Below the pieces are notes generated by a model that made no database searches, was not told the origin of the DNA, and saw nothing but the letters and a program-made list of their open reading frames with translations. Both the position numbers and the translations under genes were made by a program. A stretch of DNA of 64,000 nucleotides from Alphaproteobacteria bacterium. Its GTDB lineage: Bacteria; Pseudomonadota; Alphaproteobacteria; CAAGCB01; CAG-977. The stretch covers positions 1 to 64,000 of the forward strand of contig CAAGEP010000003.1 of the NCBI GenBank assembly GCA_900768875.1, in the 5' to 3' direction. Below, piece after piece: positions 12,177-21,482 of this stretch (position 1 is its first letter; each line of letters starts with the position of its first letter).

Positions 12177-15100
12177 ATGGCAGAAGAAACGGAAATGACC
12201 GAAGCGGCGGCGGAAACGCAGGCCGCCGAAGAGGAAAACATAGAGATTAATCACAAAAAAGCGAAAAAATTGCAAAAACTGAAAGACGAATCGTCTGTTA
12301 CGTTCTTTCTGCATGCCGCTTTGTTTATGTTTTTTACAACGGCGTTTACGTTTTTGTTTTTCCTGTACAAAAACAAATATCCGCTGATTTTGAACGACGA
12401 AGTTTTGCCCGAAGTGCTGTTTTCCTGTGTCGGGTTGCTGATAATATCGTTTGTATGCCTGTTCATGCTGTCGTTTTGGCGGCTGTTGGGACGTGTTTTT
12501 CTGGCGGTGGTGACGGGGGCGTGCGGTGCGTACATTCTGGGGTTGGTTTATCCCGACAATGTCGGGGTGTATGTCGGCGGCTGGCTGCCATTTTTGCCGC
12601 GCGGACAGGTGAAATGGCTGGCCGAAAACGGAAACATGCTGGCCGGCGCCGGTATCGGAGTGCTGTTTTTTGTATGCTTAAATTTGTGCAAAGGCGCGGC
12701 GATGGCATTTTTGTCTTTGCCCGTTTTGGGGGCTTTGCTGTTGCTGATGAATACGGCATCCAAGCAGGTTTCCCCGCAAATCGTTCAGAAAGGCGATCCC
12801 GCTTTCTTTGATGAACAAGGTGATGAAAAAACACGGAATTTAATCTATTTGATTCTTGCAGATCATGCGGGATACAAAGCGGCCGTTGAAGAATGGAAAG
12901 CGGCGATGACGCAATCGAAAAATCCGATGGCGGAACCGAATTCGCCGGCGTTTATCAACGCGTTTTATCAAACGAACGGTTTTTCATTCCATCCGTCGGC
13001 GTATTTGCCCTATCCGGACAGATACCGTAATGTGGGCAGTGCCGTGAATCCGTCCGATCAAGACGTGTCGTCCAAGCTGTTCAGCCGCGACGACGCGTCA
13101 TATTTCGTCAGTTCGGAAGACGCGCGCGTGTTTTTGTTGCGCAACGGATTGTTCAAAGGATTGAACGAACAGGGATACAAAATCAATGTCTATCAAACGT
13201 ATCCGTTTGATTTTTGTAAAGGATTCGACGGTGAAGTCGATAAATGCGTCACCTATCCCGCGCCGCTGGGGGCTTTGTATCAGACGGATTTAAGCGTTGC
13301 CGACCGCGTTTTGCTGTTAATCGGACATTTTTTGAATTCGTCGTCTTCGGGTAAAAAACTGATTAAAGATCTGCAACGCAAACCCGCGCTGTCCGATATG
13401 CCGTTCGTCGCCAACCCGTTGGCGTATTCTTTGCCCGTCGGCCAATCGGGCGTGTTGTACCGCTTGACCAAAGACGCAGAGGCCGCGAAAGGCAAAAACG
13501 TGTTTTTTGCTCATATCGATTTGCCGCATTATCCGTATATGTATGATGAAAACTGCAATTTGATATCAGATCCGATGAAATGGCGTTTCCGCGGCAATGA
13601 TTTCGCTTCCAAAAAAGACCTGTCCGGAGATATGAAAAACAGACAGGCTTATATGCGTCAGCTGGCCTGCACATACGGTCAGCTGAACTATATGCTGAAA
13701 GATTTAAAGGACAGCGGATCGCTTGCTCATACAAAGATTGTCATTCACGGCGATCACGGCGACGGTTTGCGCAAAGACGACCGTGTGACGGCATCCTTGA
13801 CGCAAGTGCAGATGCAGATTGACCGCGTCAAGCGCGATATGACGACGATTTTCGCCGTTTATGATCCGGAATCGGGAAAAGCGTCCGTTGAAAAAGGCGC
13901 GTGCGATGTTCCGACTTTGGTCAACAAATACGTTTTGAATGTTCAGGACGGTCAATGCCGTTCGCCCGATATGTCCAAGGCGACGGATCAGGAAAAAGAC
14001 GAAATTCTGAAATGGCTGGCGGAACCGGTTGACGCGGCTGTTTTGAAAAAAGAAAATTACGCGCCGATTTACACGGCTTGGCGCGAAAAGGGCGGACAGG
14101 CTTTTATGGCGCGCATCGCTCAGCGTCAACAGCAGTCGGACAAAGCCGTCGCCGATTCGGACAAAATGATGTTTGTTGCGCCGCCTTTGGAAAAAAGCAG
14201 GAAAAAAGACGTCAATGCGCCGAAAGAAGCCTTGGATTTCGTCCCTGTTCCCGCGGAAAAAGCGGAAGCTCCGGCCGAAGAAGAGGCTCCTCCGCTTTTT
14301 GACGAACAGGCCGAGGATAAAGAAGCCGGGGAACAGCCCGCCGAAAAACGGAAAGAAGCGGCGGAAGGCTTTGATTTGCTGGACGAATCTTTCGCGGATG
14401 TTCCTCAGCCCATGCAGATTCCGGAAACGCAGGCGGAAGAAAAATGGAAAACCGTTCAACGGGATGAAAACGGTGCCGCTCAAGATGATGCGTTCGCCGC
14501 CGTGCCTCCTCCCCCCGTGGAAAAAGAAAGTGCCGCCGAAGTTGAATCCGAACAGACCGATTCCAAAACGGATGGGGTTCCCGCTGCGGCGGAAGTTTCG
14601 GATTTTCCTTTGCCCGCCGAAACGATTGAGCTGCCGACGCTTGATTTTGCGGAACCGGTATTGACCGATTTGGAACAGGCCGTTTCCGTTGATAAAGCGA
14701 AAGAGGAGCTTGAAGCGCAGGAAAAGGCGGCGAAGGAAGCCGCCGCCGAGGCCTCGGCAAAGGCTGAAGAGGAAGCGCGGAAGAAAGAGGAGCTTGAAGC
14801 ACAGGAAAAGGCGGCGAGGGAAGCCGCCGCCGAGGCTGCGGCAAAAGCTGAAGAGGAAGCGCGGAAGAAAGCGGAGGCGGAAGCGCAGGAAAAGGCAAAG
14901 GCCGAGGCCGAGTTGCGTGCGAAAATTGAAGCGGAAGTTCGTGCCGAATTGGAAGCCGAGGCCAAAGCAAAAGCCGAAGCGGAAGCTCGTTTGAAAGCCG
15001 AGATTGAAGCAAAATTGAGGGCGGAGGCGGAAGCGAAGGCTCGCAGAGAAGCGGAAGAAGCCAAAGAAAAGACGGAACAGGCGGCGCGTATTCAAAAAGC

Positions 15101-15653
15101 GATTGACGATGCCGTCGCCAAGCAAAAAGCCGCCGAGGAGGCGCGTTTGCGCGAAGAAGCCGAAGCCGCGGCCAAAAAAACTTTCCCACCCGCGGAAAAC
15201 ACGGATTTGTTGGACAAGACGCACGAGATCATTACCGAACGCACCAATCAATACGGCGAAACGGAAACATACATCTTCATTGAACGTCAGTCCAACCCCA
15301 AGCGGTATGAAAAAAAGAATCGGGAAAAAGAACTGCAGCAGGACTTGATTCGCTTGAATCCGCAGGAAAAAGACATGGAAGTCAAAACGCCGGAACCCGA
15401 AAAACAGGTTGAAAAACAGCCGTCGGAACGCGTGCTGGGAGCCGAAACGGCTGACGGAGTGACGGAAACGGTCGTCGACAAAGCGGAAAACGCTTCCGAA
15501 CAAGCAACTGTCGGAAAAAAGGCGGAAGAAACGGGTAAAACGGAACTTCCCGCGGAACAGCGGGTTTCCGAAGCGCAGAATGACTTGACGGAAGGGGCTT
15601 CCGCCGAAAAACGTGTTCCGCCGATTCCCGAAGGCCGCGAACTGACGGATTAG
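12177..15653 (+). CDS. Large inner-membrane protein: sulfatase-like domain fused to a TolA-like coiled coil
   Basis: The 1158-residue protein has four or five membrane segments (about residues 43-65, 77-101, 104-124 and 155-191). A domain of the alkaline phosphatase/sulfatase superfamily follows at about residues 220-620, outside the membrane. Superfamily signs are the strand LIYLILADH near residue 222, HIDLPHYPY at 446-454 and IHGDHGDG at 523-530, like the lipoteichoic-acid-synthase/phosphoethanolamine-transferase group. I cannot identify the catalytic Thr, so activity is uncertain. An acidic low-complexity linker leads to an Ala/Glu/Lys/Arg coiled coil (about 840-995), and a charged Glu-rich tail follows. 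The gene stands alone with its own promoter. The fusion of these two parts in one chain is unusual. The role may be modifying an envelope polymer. Confidence 0.75.
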   Translation: MAEETEMTEAAAETQAAEEENIEINHKKAKKLQKLKDESSVTFFLHAALFMFFTTAFTFLFFLYKNKYPLILNDEVLPEVLFSCVGLLIISFVCLFMLSFWRLLGRVFLAVVTGACGAYILGLVYPDNVGVYVGGWLPFLPRGQVKWLAENGNMLAGAGIGVLFFVCLNLCKGAAMAFLSLPVLGALLLLMNTASKQVSPQIVQKGDPAFFDEQGDEKTRNLIYLILADHAGYKAAVEEWKAAMTQSKNPMAEPNSPAFINAFYQTNGFSFHPSAYLPYPDRYRNVGSAVNPSDQDVSSKLFSRDDASYFVSSEDARVFLLRNGLFKGLNEQGYKINVYQTYPFDFCKGFDGEVDKCVTYPAPLGALYQTDLSVADRVLLLIGHFLNSSSSGKKLIKDLQRKPALSDMPFVANPLAYSLPVGQSGVLYRLTKDAEAAKGKNVFFAHIDLPHYPYMYDENCNLISDPMKWRFRGNDFASKKDLSGDMKNRQAYMRQLACTYGQLNYMLKDLKDSGSLAHTKIVIHGDHGDGLRKDDRVTASLTQVQMQIDRVKRDMTTIFAVYDPESGKASVEKGACDVPTLVNKYVLNVQDGQCRSPDMSKATDQEKDEILKWLAEPVDAAVLKKENYAPIYTAWREKGGQAFMARIAQRQQQSDKAVADSDKMMFVAPPLEKSRKKDVNAPKEALDFVPVPAEKAEAPAEEEAPPLFDEQAEDKEAGEQPAEKRKEAAEGFDLLDESFADVPQPMQIPETQAEEKWKTVQRDENGAAQDDAFAAVPPPPVEKESAAEVESEQTDSKTDGVPAAAEVSDFPLPAETIELPTLDFAEPVLTDLEQAVSVDKAKEELEAQEKAAKEAAAEASAKAEEEARKKEELEAQEKAAREAAAEAAAKAEEEARKKAEAEAQEKAKAEAELRAKIEAEVRAELEAEAKAKAEAEARLKAEIEAKLRAEAEAKARREAEEAKEKTEQAARIQKAIDDAVAKQKAAEEARLREEAEAAAKKTFPPAENTDLLDKTHEIITERTNQYGETETYIFIERQSNPKRYEKKNREKELQQDLIRLNPQEKDMEVKTPEPEKQVEKQPSERVLGAETADGVTETVVDKAENASEQATVGKKAEETGKTELPAEQRVSEAQNDLTEGASAEKRVPPIPEGRELTD
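14703..14870 (+). repeat. 84-base tandem repeat inside the coiled-coil region
   Basis: Two 84-base units (14703-14786 and 14787-14870) match at all but a few positions and stay in frame. Each encodes 28 residues beginning EELEAQEKAA. The duplication lengthens the coiled coil by exactly four heptads. Confidence 0.85.
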
Positions 15654-15683
15654 ACCGATTCGACAGCGGACACGCCGGAATTT

Positions 15684-15890
15684 TTATGCGATAATATCGG
15701 GTAGCAACAGGTTTTCCAGCCGCTTGATTTCGTCTTTCAGCGCAAGTTTGCGTTTTTTCAGACGCCGGATTTGGATTTCATCGCCGCTTGGGGCGTTTTG
15801 AAGCAGGCGAATCGTTTCGTCAAGGGCGGCATGATCCTGTTTCAGTTTTGCTATGGCGTGGCGAATTTGGTCTGCAGAGGGGGAATTCAT
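15684..15890 (-). CDS. YdcH family (DUF465) small protein
   Basis: The 68-residue protein is highly charged and helical, with the family ending LKKRKLALKDEIKRLENLL. YdcH/DUF465 proteins are widespread small proteins without an agreed function. I choose the ATG at 15890, which gives the usual family length; a start at 15935 adds 15 residues and cannot be excluded, as neither start has a strong ribosome site. It is divergent from pfkA. Confidence 0.75.
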   Translation of the reverse strand: MNSPSADQIRHAIAKLKQDHAALDETIRLLQNAPSGDEIQIRRLKKRKLALKDEIKRLENLLLPDIIA

Positions 15891-15954
15891 GGCTGTTTTG
15901 CTTCGTGTAATAAAAATATTTGACCTTTTTGTCATTTTAGAGTAGCAGAATTCT

Positions 15955-15983
15955 TTGAAAAAAGGTATTGCTTTCAGTACAAA
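15955..15983 (+). promoter_or_regulatory. Predicted promoter of pfkA
   Basis: TTGAAA (15955-15960), 17 bases, TACAAA (15978-15983). It lies just ahead of the AAGGAG ribosome site at 16001-16006. Confidence 0.45.
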
Positions 15984-16013
15984 GATTCACTTTCGGGCTC
16001 AAGGAGTTTGAAT

Positions 16014-17102
16014 ATGCCGCAGATTAAAAGAATTGGTGTTTTGACAAGCGGTGGCGACTGTGCCGGTTTGAATGCCGTCATTCGCGCCGTCGTTCATCGT
16101 GCGATTTGGACGTACGGATGGGAAGTTTACGGAATTTTGGACGGTACGGACGGTTTGACGTTTCGCCCCCTGCGTTACCGCAAAATGAGCATTGCCGATT
16201 TCCATACGCCGTATGCGCGTTTGGGCGGTACGATGCTGGGAACGATTAACAAAGGGTCGCCGTTCGCGCATCCGATGCCCGACGGCACGACAAAAGACTT
16301 GACCGAAGATTTCGGTGCGGGTTGCCGTGAACTGGGGTTGGACGCTTTGGCCGTCATCGGCGGCGACGGCTCCATGGCTATCGTCAGCAAATTGTGCCGC
16401 GGTGCGGGTATTCCGATGGTCGGTATTCCCAAAACCATTGACAACGACACTCCGATTACGGAACATTCCGTCGGCTTTTCGACGGCGCGCGATGTTTGCG
16501 TCGAAGCTTTGGATCGTTTGGATTCGACGGCTTCATCCCACCACCGCGTGATGATTTGCGAAGTTATGGGGCGCGATGCGGGACACGTTGCTTTACATTC
16601 CGCGATTGCGGGCGGTGCCGACGTGTGTTTGATTCCCGAAATTCCCTATACGTTGGAAGGCGTTGTCCGTAAGCTGCACTTGGTTCGCGAACAGGGACGC
16701 GATCACGGCTTGGTCGTCGTTGCGGAAGGCGTGAAGACCCCCGACGGTCAGAACATTTCCGTTGCACAGGTTGACGGTGTCCGCTATGGCGGTATCGGCC
16801 AGTACATGAGTGCGCGCTTGAACGAAATTGATCCGCGGTTTTCTACGCGTGTTACCGTGTTGGGTCATGTTCAGCGCGGCGGTGTCCCTGCGGCTCACGA
16901 TCGTTTGGCGGCATCTTGCTTCGGCGTTCACGCTGTTGACGTACTGGCTCAGGGCAAAACCGATCGTATGGTCGTTTGGAAAAGCGGTTCGATTACCGAT
17001 GTGGGCTTGGACGAAGTCGCTGCTATCGGTACGGCGAAAGTCGATCCGAACGGCATGATTGTCAAAACCGCGCGCGGTTTGGGCATGTACGTCGGCGAAT
17101 AA
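16014..17102 (+). CDS. pfkA: 6-phosphofructokinase
   Basis: The 362-residue enzyme phosphorylates fructose 6-phosphate to the 1,6-bisphosphate, the committed step of glycolysis. The family motifs are intact: LTSGGDCAGLNAVIR at the start, GGDGS at 116-120, PKTIDND at 139-145 with catalytic Asp143, and GRDAGHVA. The donor-site residues are mixed. The position equal to E. coli Gly104 is Gly119, as in ATP enzymes, while the position equal to Gly124 is Lys140, as in pyrophosphate enzymes. ATP use is more likely because the Gly leaves room for it, but this needs an assay. The ATG at 16014 is 8 bases from AAGGAG and is preferred over a TTG at 16008. Confidence 0.93.
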   Translation: MPQIKRIGVLTSGGDCAGLNAVIRAVVHRAIWTYGWEVYGILDGTDGLTFRPLRYRKMSIADFHTPYARLGGTMLGTINKGSPFAHPMPDGTTKDLTEDFGAGCRELGLDALAVIGGDGSMAIVSKLCRGAGIPMVGIPKTIDNDTPITEHSVGFSTARDVCVEALDRLDSTASSHHRVMICEVMGRDAGHVALHSAIAGGADVCLIPEIPYTLEGVVRKLHLVREQGRDHGLVVVAEGVKTPDGQNISVAQVDGVRYGGIGQYMSARLNEIDPRFSTRVTVLGHVQRGGVPAAHDRLAASCFGVHAVDVLAQGKTDRMVVWKSGSITDVGLDEVAAIGTAKVDPNGMIVKTARGLGMYVGE

Positions 17103-17116
17103 GCGATTTGGCTTTC

Positions 17117-17150
17117 AAAGCGGGGCGGATTTTTCCGTCCCGCTTTTTTT
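17117..17150 (+). terminator. Intrinsic terminator of pfkA
   Basis: A 12-base-pair stem (17117-17128 with 17135-17146, one G-U pair, loop ATTTTT) is followed by a run of T. Confidence 0.85.
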
Positions 17151-17159
17151 TGCATAAAG

Positions 17160-17186
17160 AAAACCCCGCGTTTTACGCGGGGTTTT
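17160..17186 (-). terminator. Intrinsic terminator of the uridine phosphorylase gene
   Basis: An 11-base-pair perfect stem (AAAACCCCGCG, loop TTTTA) has a T run on the minus strand. It lies 14 bases past the stop of the convergent gene and probably works for both strands. Confidence 0.8.
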
Positions 17187-17200
17187 CCTGTTCGGTTGAA

Positions 17201-17974
17201 TTATTTTTTCGCGGTGCGGTCCTGTTCGATGATAATCTTTAGTGCGTCAACGGCAACGCGGACGGCGGCCGATGTGTCTTCGGACATTTTCTGATCCAAT
17301 CCGGCGGCTTCACGTTCTTGGTTCCAAATCACATGGAAGCACGAACCGCAACGGCATTTCAGCGCGTCTGCGACGACGAACAAAGCCGCGGATTCCATTT
17401 CGCTGGCTTTGACACCCAGACGTTTCCACGCTTCCCATTTCTGCAGCAATTCATAGGAAACGGGCATTTTTGCGGGGCTGTGCTGACCGTAGAATGCGTC
17501 TTTGCACTGGACAACGCCCGTATGCGTCGTTTTGCCCATGGCCAAGGCCGCTTGGCGCAAAGCAATCGTGATATCCAAGTTCGCAACGGCGGGGTATTCT
17601 ATCGGAGCATATTCCTGCGACGTGTGTTCAAAGCGGATTGCGCCCGTCGCGACGACGATATCGCCCGACTGAACGTCTAAGTCAATTCCGCCGCAAGTCC
17701 CCGTGCGGATAAAGGTGTCCGCCCCGATGTTGTGCAGCTCTTCCATGGCGATGGATGCGGACGGACCGCCAATGCCCGTTGAACAGACAGATACTTTTTC
17801 ACCCAGCAAAGTGCCGGTGTAAACGTTGTATTCGCGGTTCTGCGCAACATGATGCGCATTGTCAAACAGCTTTGCGATGGATTCGCAACGCCCCGGATCT
17901 CCCGGCAAAATGACGTAGCGACCGACATCGCCTTCAACGCAATGAATATGAAACTGCTTTTCAAGTTTCTGCAT
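17201..17974 (-). CDS. udp: Uridine phosphorylase
   Basis: The 257-residue enzyme is a member of the hexameric nucleoside phosphorylase family, splitting uridine with phosphate to uracil and ribose 1-phosphate for nucleoside salvage. Visible motifs are the phosphate loop [27 protein letters not shown] (phosphate Arg) and the ribose-binding [11 protein letters not shown]. Length and motifs match Udp better than purine nucleoside phosphorylase; exact base preference is inferred. The ribosome site is GAGAGG. It is a single-gene unit, convergent with pfkA. Confidence 0.88.
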   Translation of the reverse strand: MQKLEKQFHIHCVEGDVGRYVILPGDPGRCESIAKLFDNAHHVAQNREYNVYTGTLLGEKVSVCSTGIGGPSASIAMEELHNIGADTFIRTGTCGGIDLDVQSGDIVVATGAIRFEHTSQEYAPIEYPAVANLDITIALRQAALAMGKTTHTGVVQCKDAFYGQHSPAKMPVSYELLQKWEAWKRLGVKASEMESAALFVVADALKCRCGSCFHVIWNQEREAAGLDQKMSEDTSAAVRVAVDALKIIIEQDRTAKK

Positions 17975-18069
17975 GGAAAACCTCTCTTAAATCAAAAACA
18001 AAAGATATGACGAATTATATCGTTGTTTTCAGTTTATATGAAAATTCCGCAAAAAAAACATTTATTTGC

Positions 18070-18099
18070 AAAAAAGGGCGGTGTTACCCCGCCCTTTTT
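18070..18099 (-). terminator. Intrinsic terminator of pepN
   Basis: A stem of AAAAAGGGCGG with CCGCCCTTTTT lies 19 bases past the pepN stop. It has T runs on both strands. Confidence 0.8.
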
Positions 18100-18117
18100 G
18101 CGAAAGCTTGCGTTTTG

Positions 18118-20748
18118 TCAAGCCGCCAAAGATTTGGTGACCAGCTCGTAAACGTTTTTGGACAGGTTTTTCTTTTCCAAAACTTTTTCCAAAGCTTTTT
18201 TCATCATTTCCTGCCGTTTGGCGTCAAAGCGTTTCCACCGCGTCAAGGGTTTGACCATGTGCGCCGCCATTTGCGGGTTCATATCGTCCATTTTGTACGC
18301 CATTTCGACCGCAAAGTCGTATCCCGAACCGTCCAATTTGTGGAATTCGGTCTGGTTGTACGCGAATCCCCCCATCAAAGAGCGAACATTGTTCGGGTTT
18401 TTGATGTTGAACGCGGGATGGGTCAGCAGTTTGCGCACCACGTTGACCGCGTCGGGTCTGTCGGCGCAGGCGTTGGTGAAAATCCATTTGTTGACCGCCG
18501 CTTTTTCGTTTTTGTAGGTCTGATAGAAATCGTCCATAATCGCTTCGCGTTTCGGATTTTTGGAATTCGACGCGATATTCATCGCCGCCAGTTTGTCGGT
18601 CATATTGTTGGCTTGAGCGTACTGTTTTTCGACCAATTCGTTGTTGGTTCCCAAATCGCCCAAGAACGACAAAGCCATATTCTTTAACGCGCGGCGCGCG
18701 GATTGTTCGGGCGACGGCGTGTATTCGGCGTCCGAGTTGTTTTCGTCGTAAACGGCGCGCAGTTCCTTTTCAAAGCGTTTCGCAATCGCCTGTTTGACGA
18801 AATAGCGGGCTTTGTGAATCGCGTCGACGTCCACCACGTCCATCTGATCCGCCAAATAGTTTTCCTGAGGCAGCGTAATGGCGCGGGCGACGAATCCTTT
18901 ATCCAGCGTCTTGTCCGTCAAATACGATTCCCACACATCAAAGTATGCTTCGGGCAAAGTCGGTTCTTTGCCGTTTTGAATATCTTTGACCATATTCAAA
19001 ATCTGTTCGACGCCGTATTGCTGGAACGCGTCCCAGCGGTTGAACAAATCGGAATCGCAGCGTGCTTGGTGCAGACGTTCCGCGTCCGTATAGTCCATGA
19101 CGAAGTGAATCGGGGCGGTAAAGTCGCGGTTGCCCGACAAAACGGGCTGTTCCGCAACGTTGACAAAGGTAAACACATCCGAATCCTTGTCCAAAACGAT
19201 AACGCGGGACGTGCCTTGCGGTTTTTTTTCGCCCTGCAGCTGAAGGGGCATATCCTTGCCGTCTTTGCCGATAAGCCCGATTCCCAAAGGTATGACGAAC
19301 GGCAGTTTTTCGGGCTGATTCGGCGTCGGCTTCGTTTCTTGGCGCAAAGTCAGCGTGTACGTTTTCGCTTTCCCGTCGTATTTTCCTGCGGCGTATACGG
19401 TCGGCGTTCCCGCCTGCGAATACCAGCGTTTGAACGATGTCAAATCCTTGCCCGACACGTCTTCCATGCATTTGGCGTAATCGTCGATTGTGACCGCTTG
19501 CCCGTCATGGCGTTCAAAGTACAGCTGATTGCCTTTGATAAAGGTTTCTTTGCCCAGCAGGCGTTCGTACATGCGAATGACTTCCGCGCCTTTGTCGTAC
19601 ACGGTCGCCGTGTAGTAGTTGTTGATTTCGACATACGATTCGGGACGAACCGAGTGCGCCAAAGGACCGGCGTCTTCGGGGAACTGGAACGTGCGCAAAG
19701 CGAACACGTCGTTGATGCGCCCCAAAGTGCGCCCGCGCATGTCGCGTGAAAATTCCTGATCGCGGTAAACGGTCAATCCTTCTTTCAAAGACAGGTTGAA
19801 CCAGTCGCGCGCGGTAACGCGGTCGCCTGACCAGTTATGGAAGTATTCGTGCGCAATAACGCCTTCGACGTGGGCGAAATCCGTATCGGTCGCGGTCACG
19901 GGGTCGGCAAGCGCGCAGCTGCTGTTGAACAGGTTCAGCCCTTTGTTTTCCATCGCGCCCATATTGAAATCGGACACGGCGACGATGTTGAACAGGTCAA
20001 GGTCGTATTCCAGCCCGTACACGTCTTCGTCCCATTTCATCGCGCGCTTCAAGGATTCCAGTCCCCATTCGGCTTTGGGTTCTTCGCCGTGTTCGACATA
20101 CAATCCCAGCTTTACCAACCGTCCCGATTTTGTCGTGTAGGTATCGTGAATCGACCCCAAATCCCCCACAACCACGCAGAACAGATAGCAGGGTTTCGGG
20201 AACGGGTCAAACCACGTTACCGCCGTTTTGCCGTCGGGCAGAGTTTCTTCCTTTATCGGATTTCCGTTCGACAGCATGACGGGATATTTGCTTTTGTCGG
20301 CGATTAAAGTCGTCGTGTAAACGCTCATCACGTCGGGATGGTCAAGAAAATAAGTGATTCTGCGGAAACCTTCGGGTTCGTTTTGCGAACAAAAAGTTCC
20401 GTTGGAAACGTACAAACCTTCCAGCTTTGTGTTGGCTTTCGGGTGGATGACGGTTTCGATTTCCAGCTTGAAGTCCGCGGGCGGATTGTAAATCGTCAGC
20501 GATTCGTCGTCCAGCGAGTAAGCGCGTTCGTCAACCGCTTCGCCGTCGATTTTAATCGACTTCAGCTCCAGCTCGCGTCCGTCCAACACCAGCGGATGCC
20601 CGCCTTTGGGCACATCGTAATCGGCGACCAGATGCAGCACGGATTTGACGGTCGTATTCTGTTCATCCAAATCGAACGTCAAATCGACGGTTCTGATTTT
20701 ATAATCCGGTTTTTTGTAATCTTTCAGATACTTGATTTTCTTTTCCAT
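18118..20748 (-). CDS. pepN: Aminopeptidase N (M1 metallopeptidase), first copy
   Basis: The 876-residue cytoplasmic zinc enzyme removes N-terminal residues from peptides. The exopeptidase motif GAMEN is at 264-268 and the zinc motif HEYFH at 300-304, with the downstream Glu in LKEGLTVYRDQEF. Its length matches E. coli PepN (about 870). I start it at 20748 (MEKKIKYL) rather than at a TTG seven codons upstream. A second, clearly paralogous copy lies at 29314-32160; the two share long identical stretches such as LKDYKKPDYKI and EYFHNWSGDRVT. It follows the DUF805 gene by 61 bases. Confidence 0.95.
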   Translation of the reverse strand: MEKKIKYLKDYKKPDYKIRTVDLTFDLDEQNTTVKSVLHLVADYDVPKGGHPLVLDGRELELKSIKIDGEAVDERAYSLDDESLTIYNPPADFKLEIETVIHPKANTKLEGLYVSNGTFCSQNEPEGFRRITYFLDHPDVMSVYTTTLIADKSKYPVMLSNGNPIKEETLPDGKTAVTWFDPFPKPCYLFCVVVGDLGSIHDTYTTKSGRLVKLGLYVEHGEEPKAEWGLESLKRAMKWDEDVYGLEYDLDLFNIVAVSDFNMGAMENKGLNLFNSSCALADPVTATDTDFAHVEGVIAHEYFHNWSGDRVTARDWFNLSLKEGLTVYRDQEFSRDMRGRTLGRINDVFALRTFQFPEDAGPLAHSVRPESYVEINNYYTATVYDKGAEVIRMYERLLGKETFIKGNQLYFERHDGQAVTIDDYAKCMEDVSGKDLTSFKRWYSQAGTPTVYAAGKYDGKAKTYTLTLRQETKPTPNQPEKLPFVIPLGIGLIGKDGKDMPLQLQGEKKPQGTSRVIVLDKDSDVFTFVNVAEQPVLSGNRDFTAPIHFVMDYTDAERLHQARCDSDLFNRWDAFQQYGVEQILNMVKDIQNGKEPTLPEAYFDVWESYLTDKTLDKGFVARAITLPQENYLADQMDVVDVDAIHKARYFVKQAIAKRFEKELRAVYDENNSDAEYTPSPEQSARRALKNMALSFLGDLGTNNELVEKQYAQANNMTDKLAAMNIASNSKNPKREAIMDDFYQTYKNEKAAVNKWIFTNACADRPDAVNVVRKLLTHPAFNIKNPNNVRSLMGGFAYNQTEFHKLDGSGYDFAVEMAYKMDDMNPQMAAHMVKPLTRWKRFDAKRQEMMKKALEKVLEKKNLSKNVYELVTKSLAA

Positions 20749-20809
20749 CTTTTCGCAACCTCGTTTCAATCGATTCGTTTTTTGGCGTTAAAGTAGCCCT
20801 TTTAGCTAT

Positions 20810-21451
20810 TTATTTCAAACGAATTGTTTTGCAAGAGGCGGGCTGTTTTCCGTATCTGTTTTCGCCCAGTGTTCCTTTGGCAAAGCTTAAATACAGGCAG
20901 AACAAAACAAACAGTCCGAACAGGGTGCAGAGTATTGATATGACGGGATCCGTCAAAAACGAAAATGCGATGATTTTGAACATGGCGGCGGCCGCAATCG
21001 CTCCGACGGCGATTGTCGCAAGCAGCCAAAAGGCCGAACTGTCGGAATCGTGAAAACGCTTGACGGTGACGCAAAACACGACATACGCCGATCCAATCCA
21101 AAACAGCACAAAATAAAGCAGCGGCAATCCCGCCCATGCCATCGCGACCGCGGGGAACGGCAAAACCGTCAAAGCAACGGCGAAAAACGCGATGAACTGT
21201 TCGCGCGAAATTCTGCCCCGAACAGAAAACATAAGCCAGTAAAGCCAATCGAAAGCGGCTTTGACGGCTGTTTTGACGACATGCATTTTAACGGCTTGGT
21301 TGTCGTCGTCGATTTCAAAATCAACCGTGTTGCCGTTTAAAGGACTGCCCGTTTCGCAGTCCGACAGTTTGAACCCGTAGCGTTTGCCGTCGGCCGCGCG
21401 AACCAATCCCGTATCGGATTTCAAATCAATGTTTAAAACGATTCCTTGCAT
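20810..21451 (-). CDS. Cold-shock/OB-like domain fused to DUF805 membrane domain
   Basis: The 213-residue protein begins with an OB-like domain (residues 1-60, MQGIVLNIDLKSDTGLVRAADGKRYGF) that resembles a cold-shock domain. A DUF805 domain with four membrane segments follows. DUF805 signs are SVRGRISREQFIAFF and the motif KRFHDSDSSAFW. An AAGGAG ribosome site supports the start at 21451; the longer reading to 21550 is unsupported. DUF805 proteins have no defined function. The gene is divergent from mutY with 31 bases between starts. Confidence 0.75.
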   Translation of the reverse strand: MQGIVLNIDLKSDTGLVRAADGKRYGFKLSDCETGSPLNGNTVDFEIDDDNQAVKMHVVKTAVKAAFDWLYWLMFSVRGRISREQFIAFFAVALTVLPFPAVAMAWAGLPLLYFVLFWIGSAYVVFCVTVKRFHDSDSSAFWLLATIAVGAIAAAAMFKIIAFSFLTDPVISILCTLFGLFVLFCLYLSFAKGTLGENRYGKQPASCKTIRLK

Positions 21452-21482
21452 GATGAAGCTCCTTCTTTTAAAGTGTTCGTTT

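Noticed and set aside
13704..15503. A 599-codon open frame on the minus strand, rich in Phe and Arg
   Set aside because: It is antisense to the coiled-coil part of the 1158-residue protein; the bias comes from GAA/GCG codons read backwards. No ribosome site or family match.
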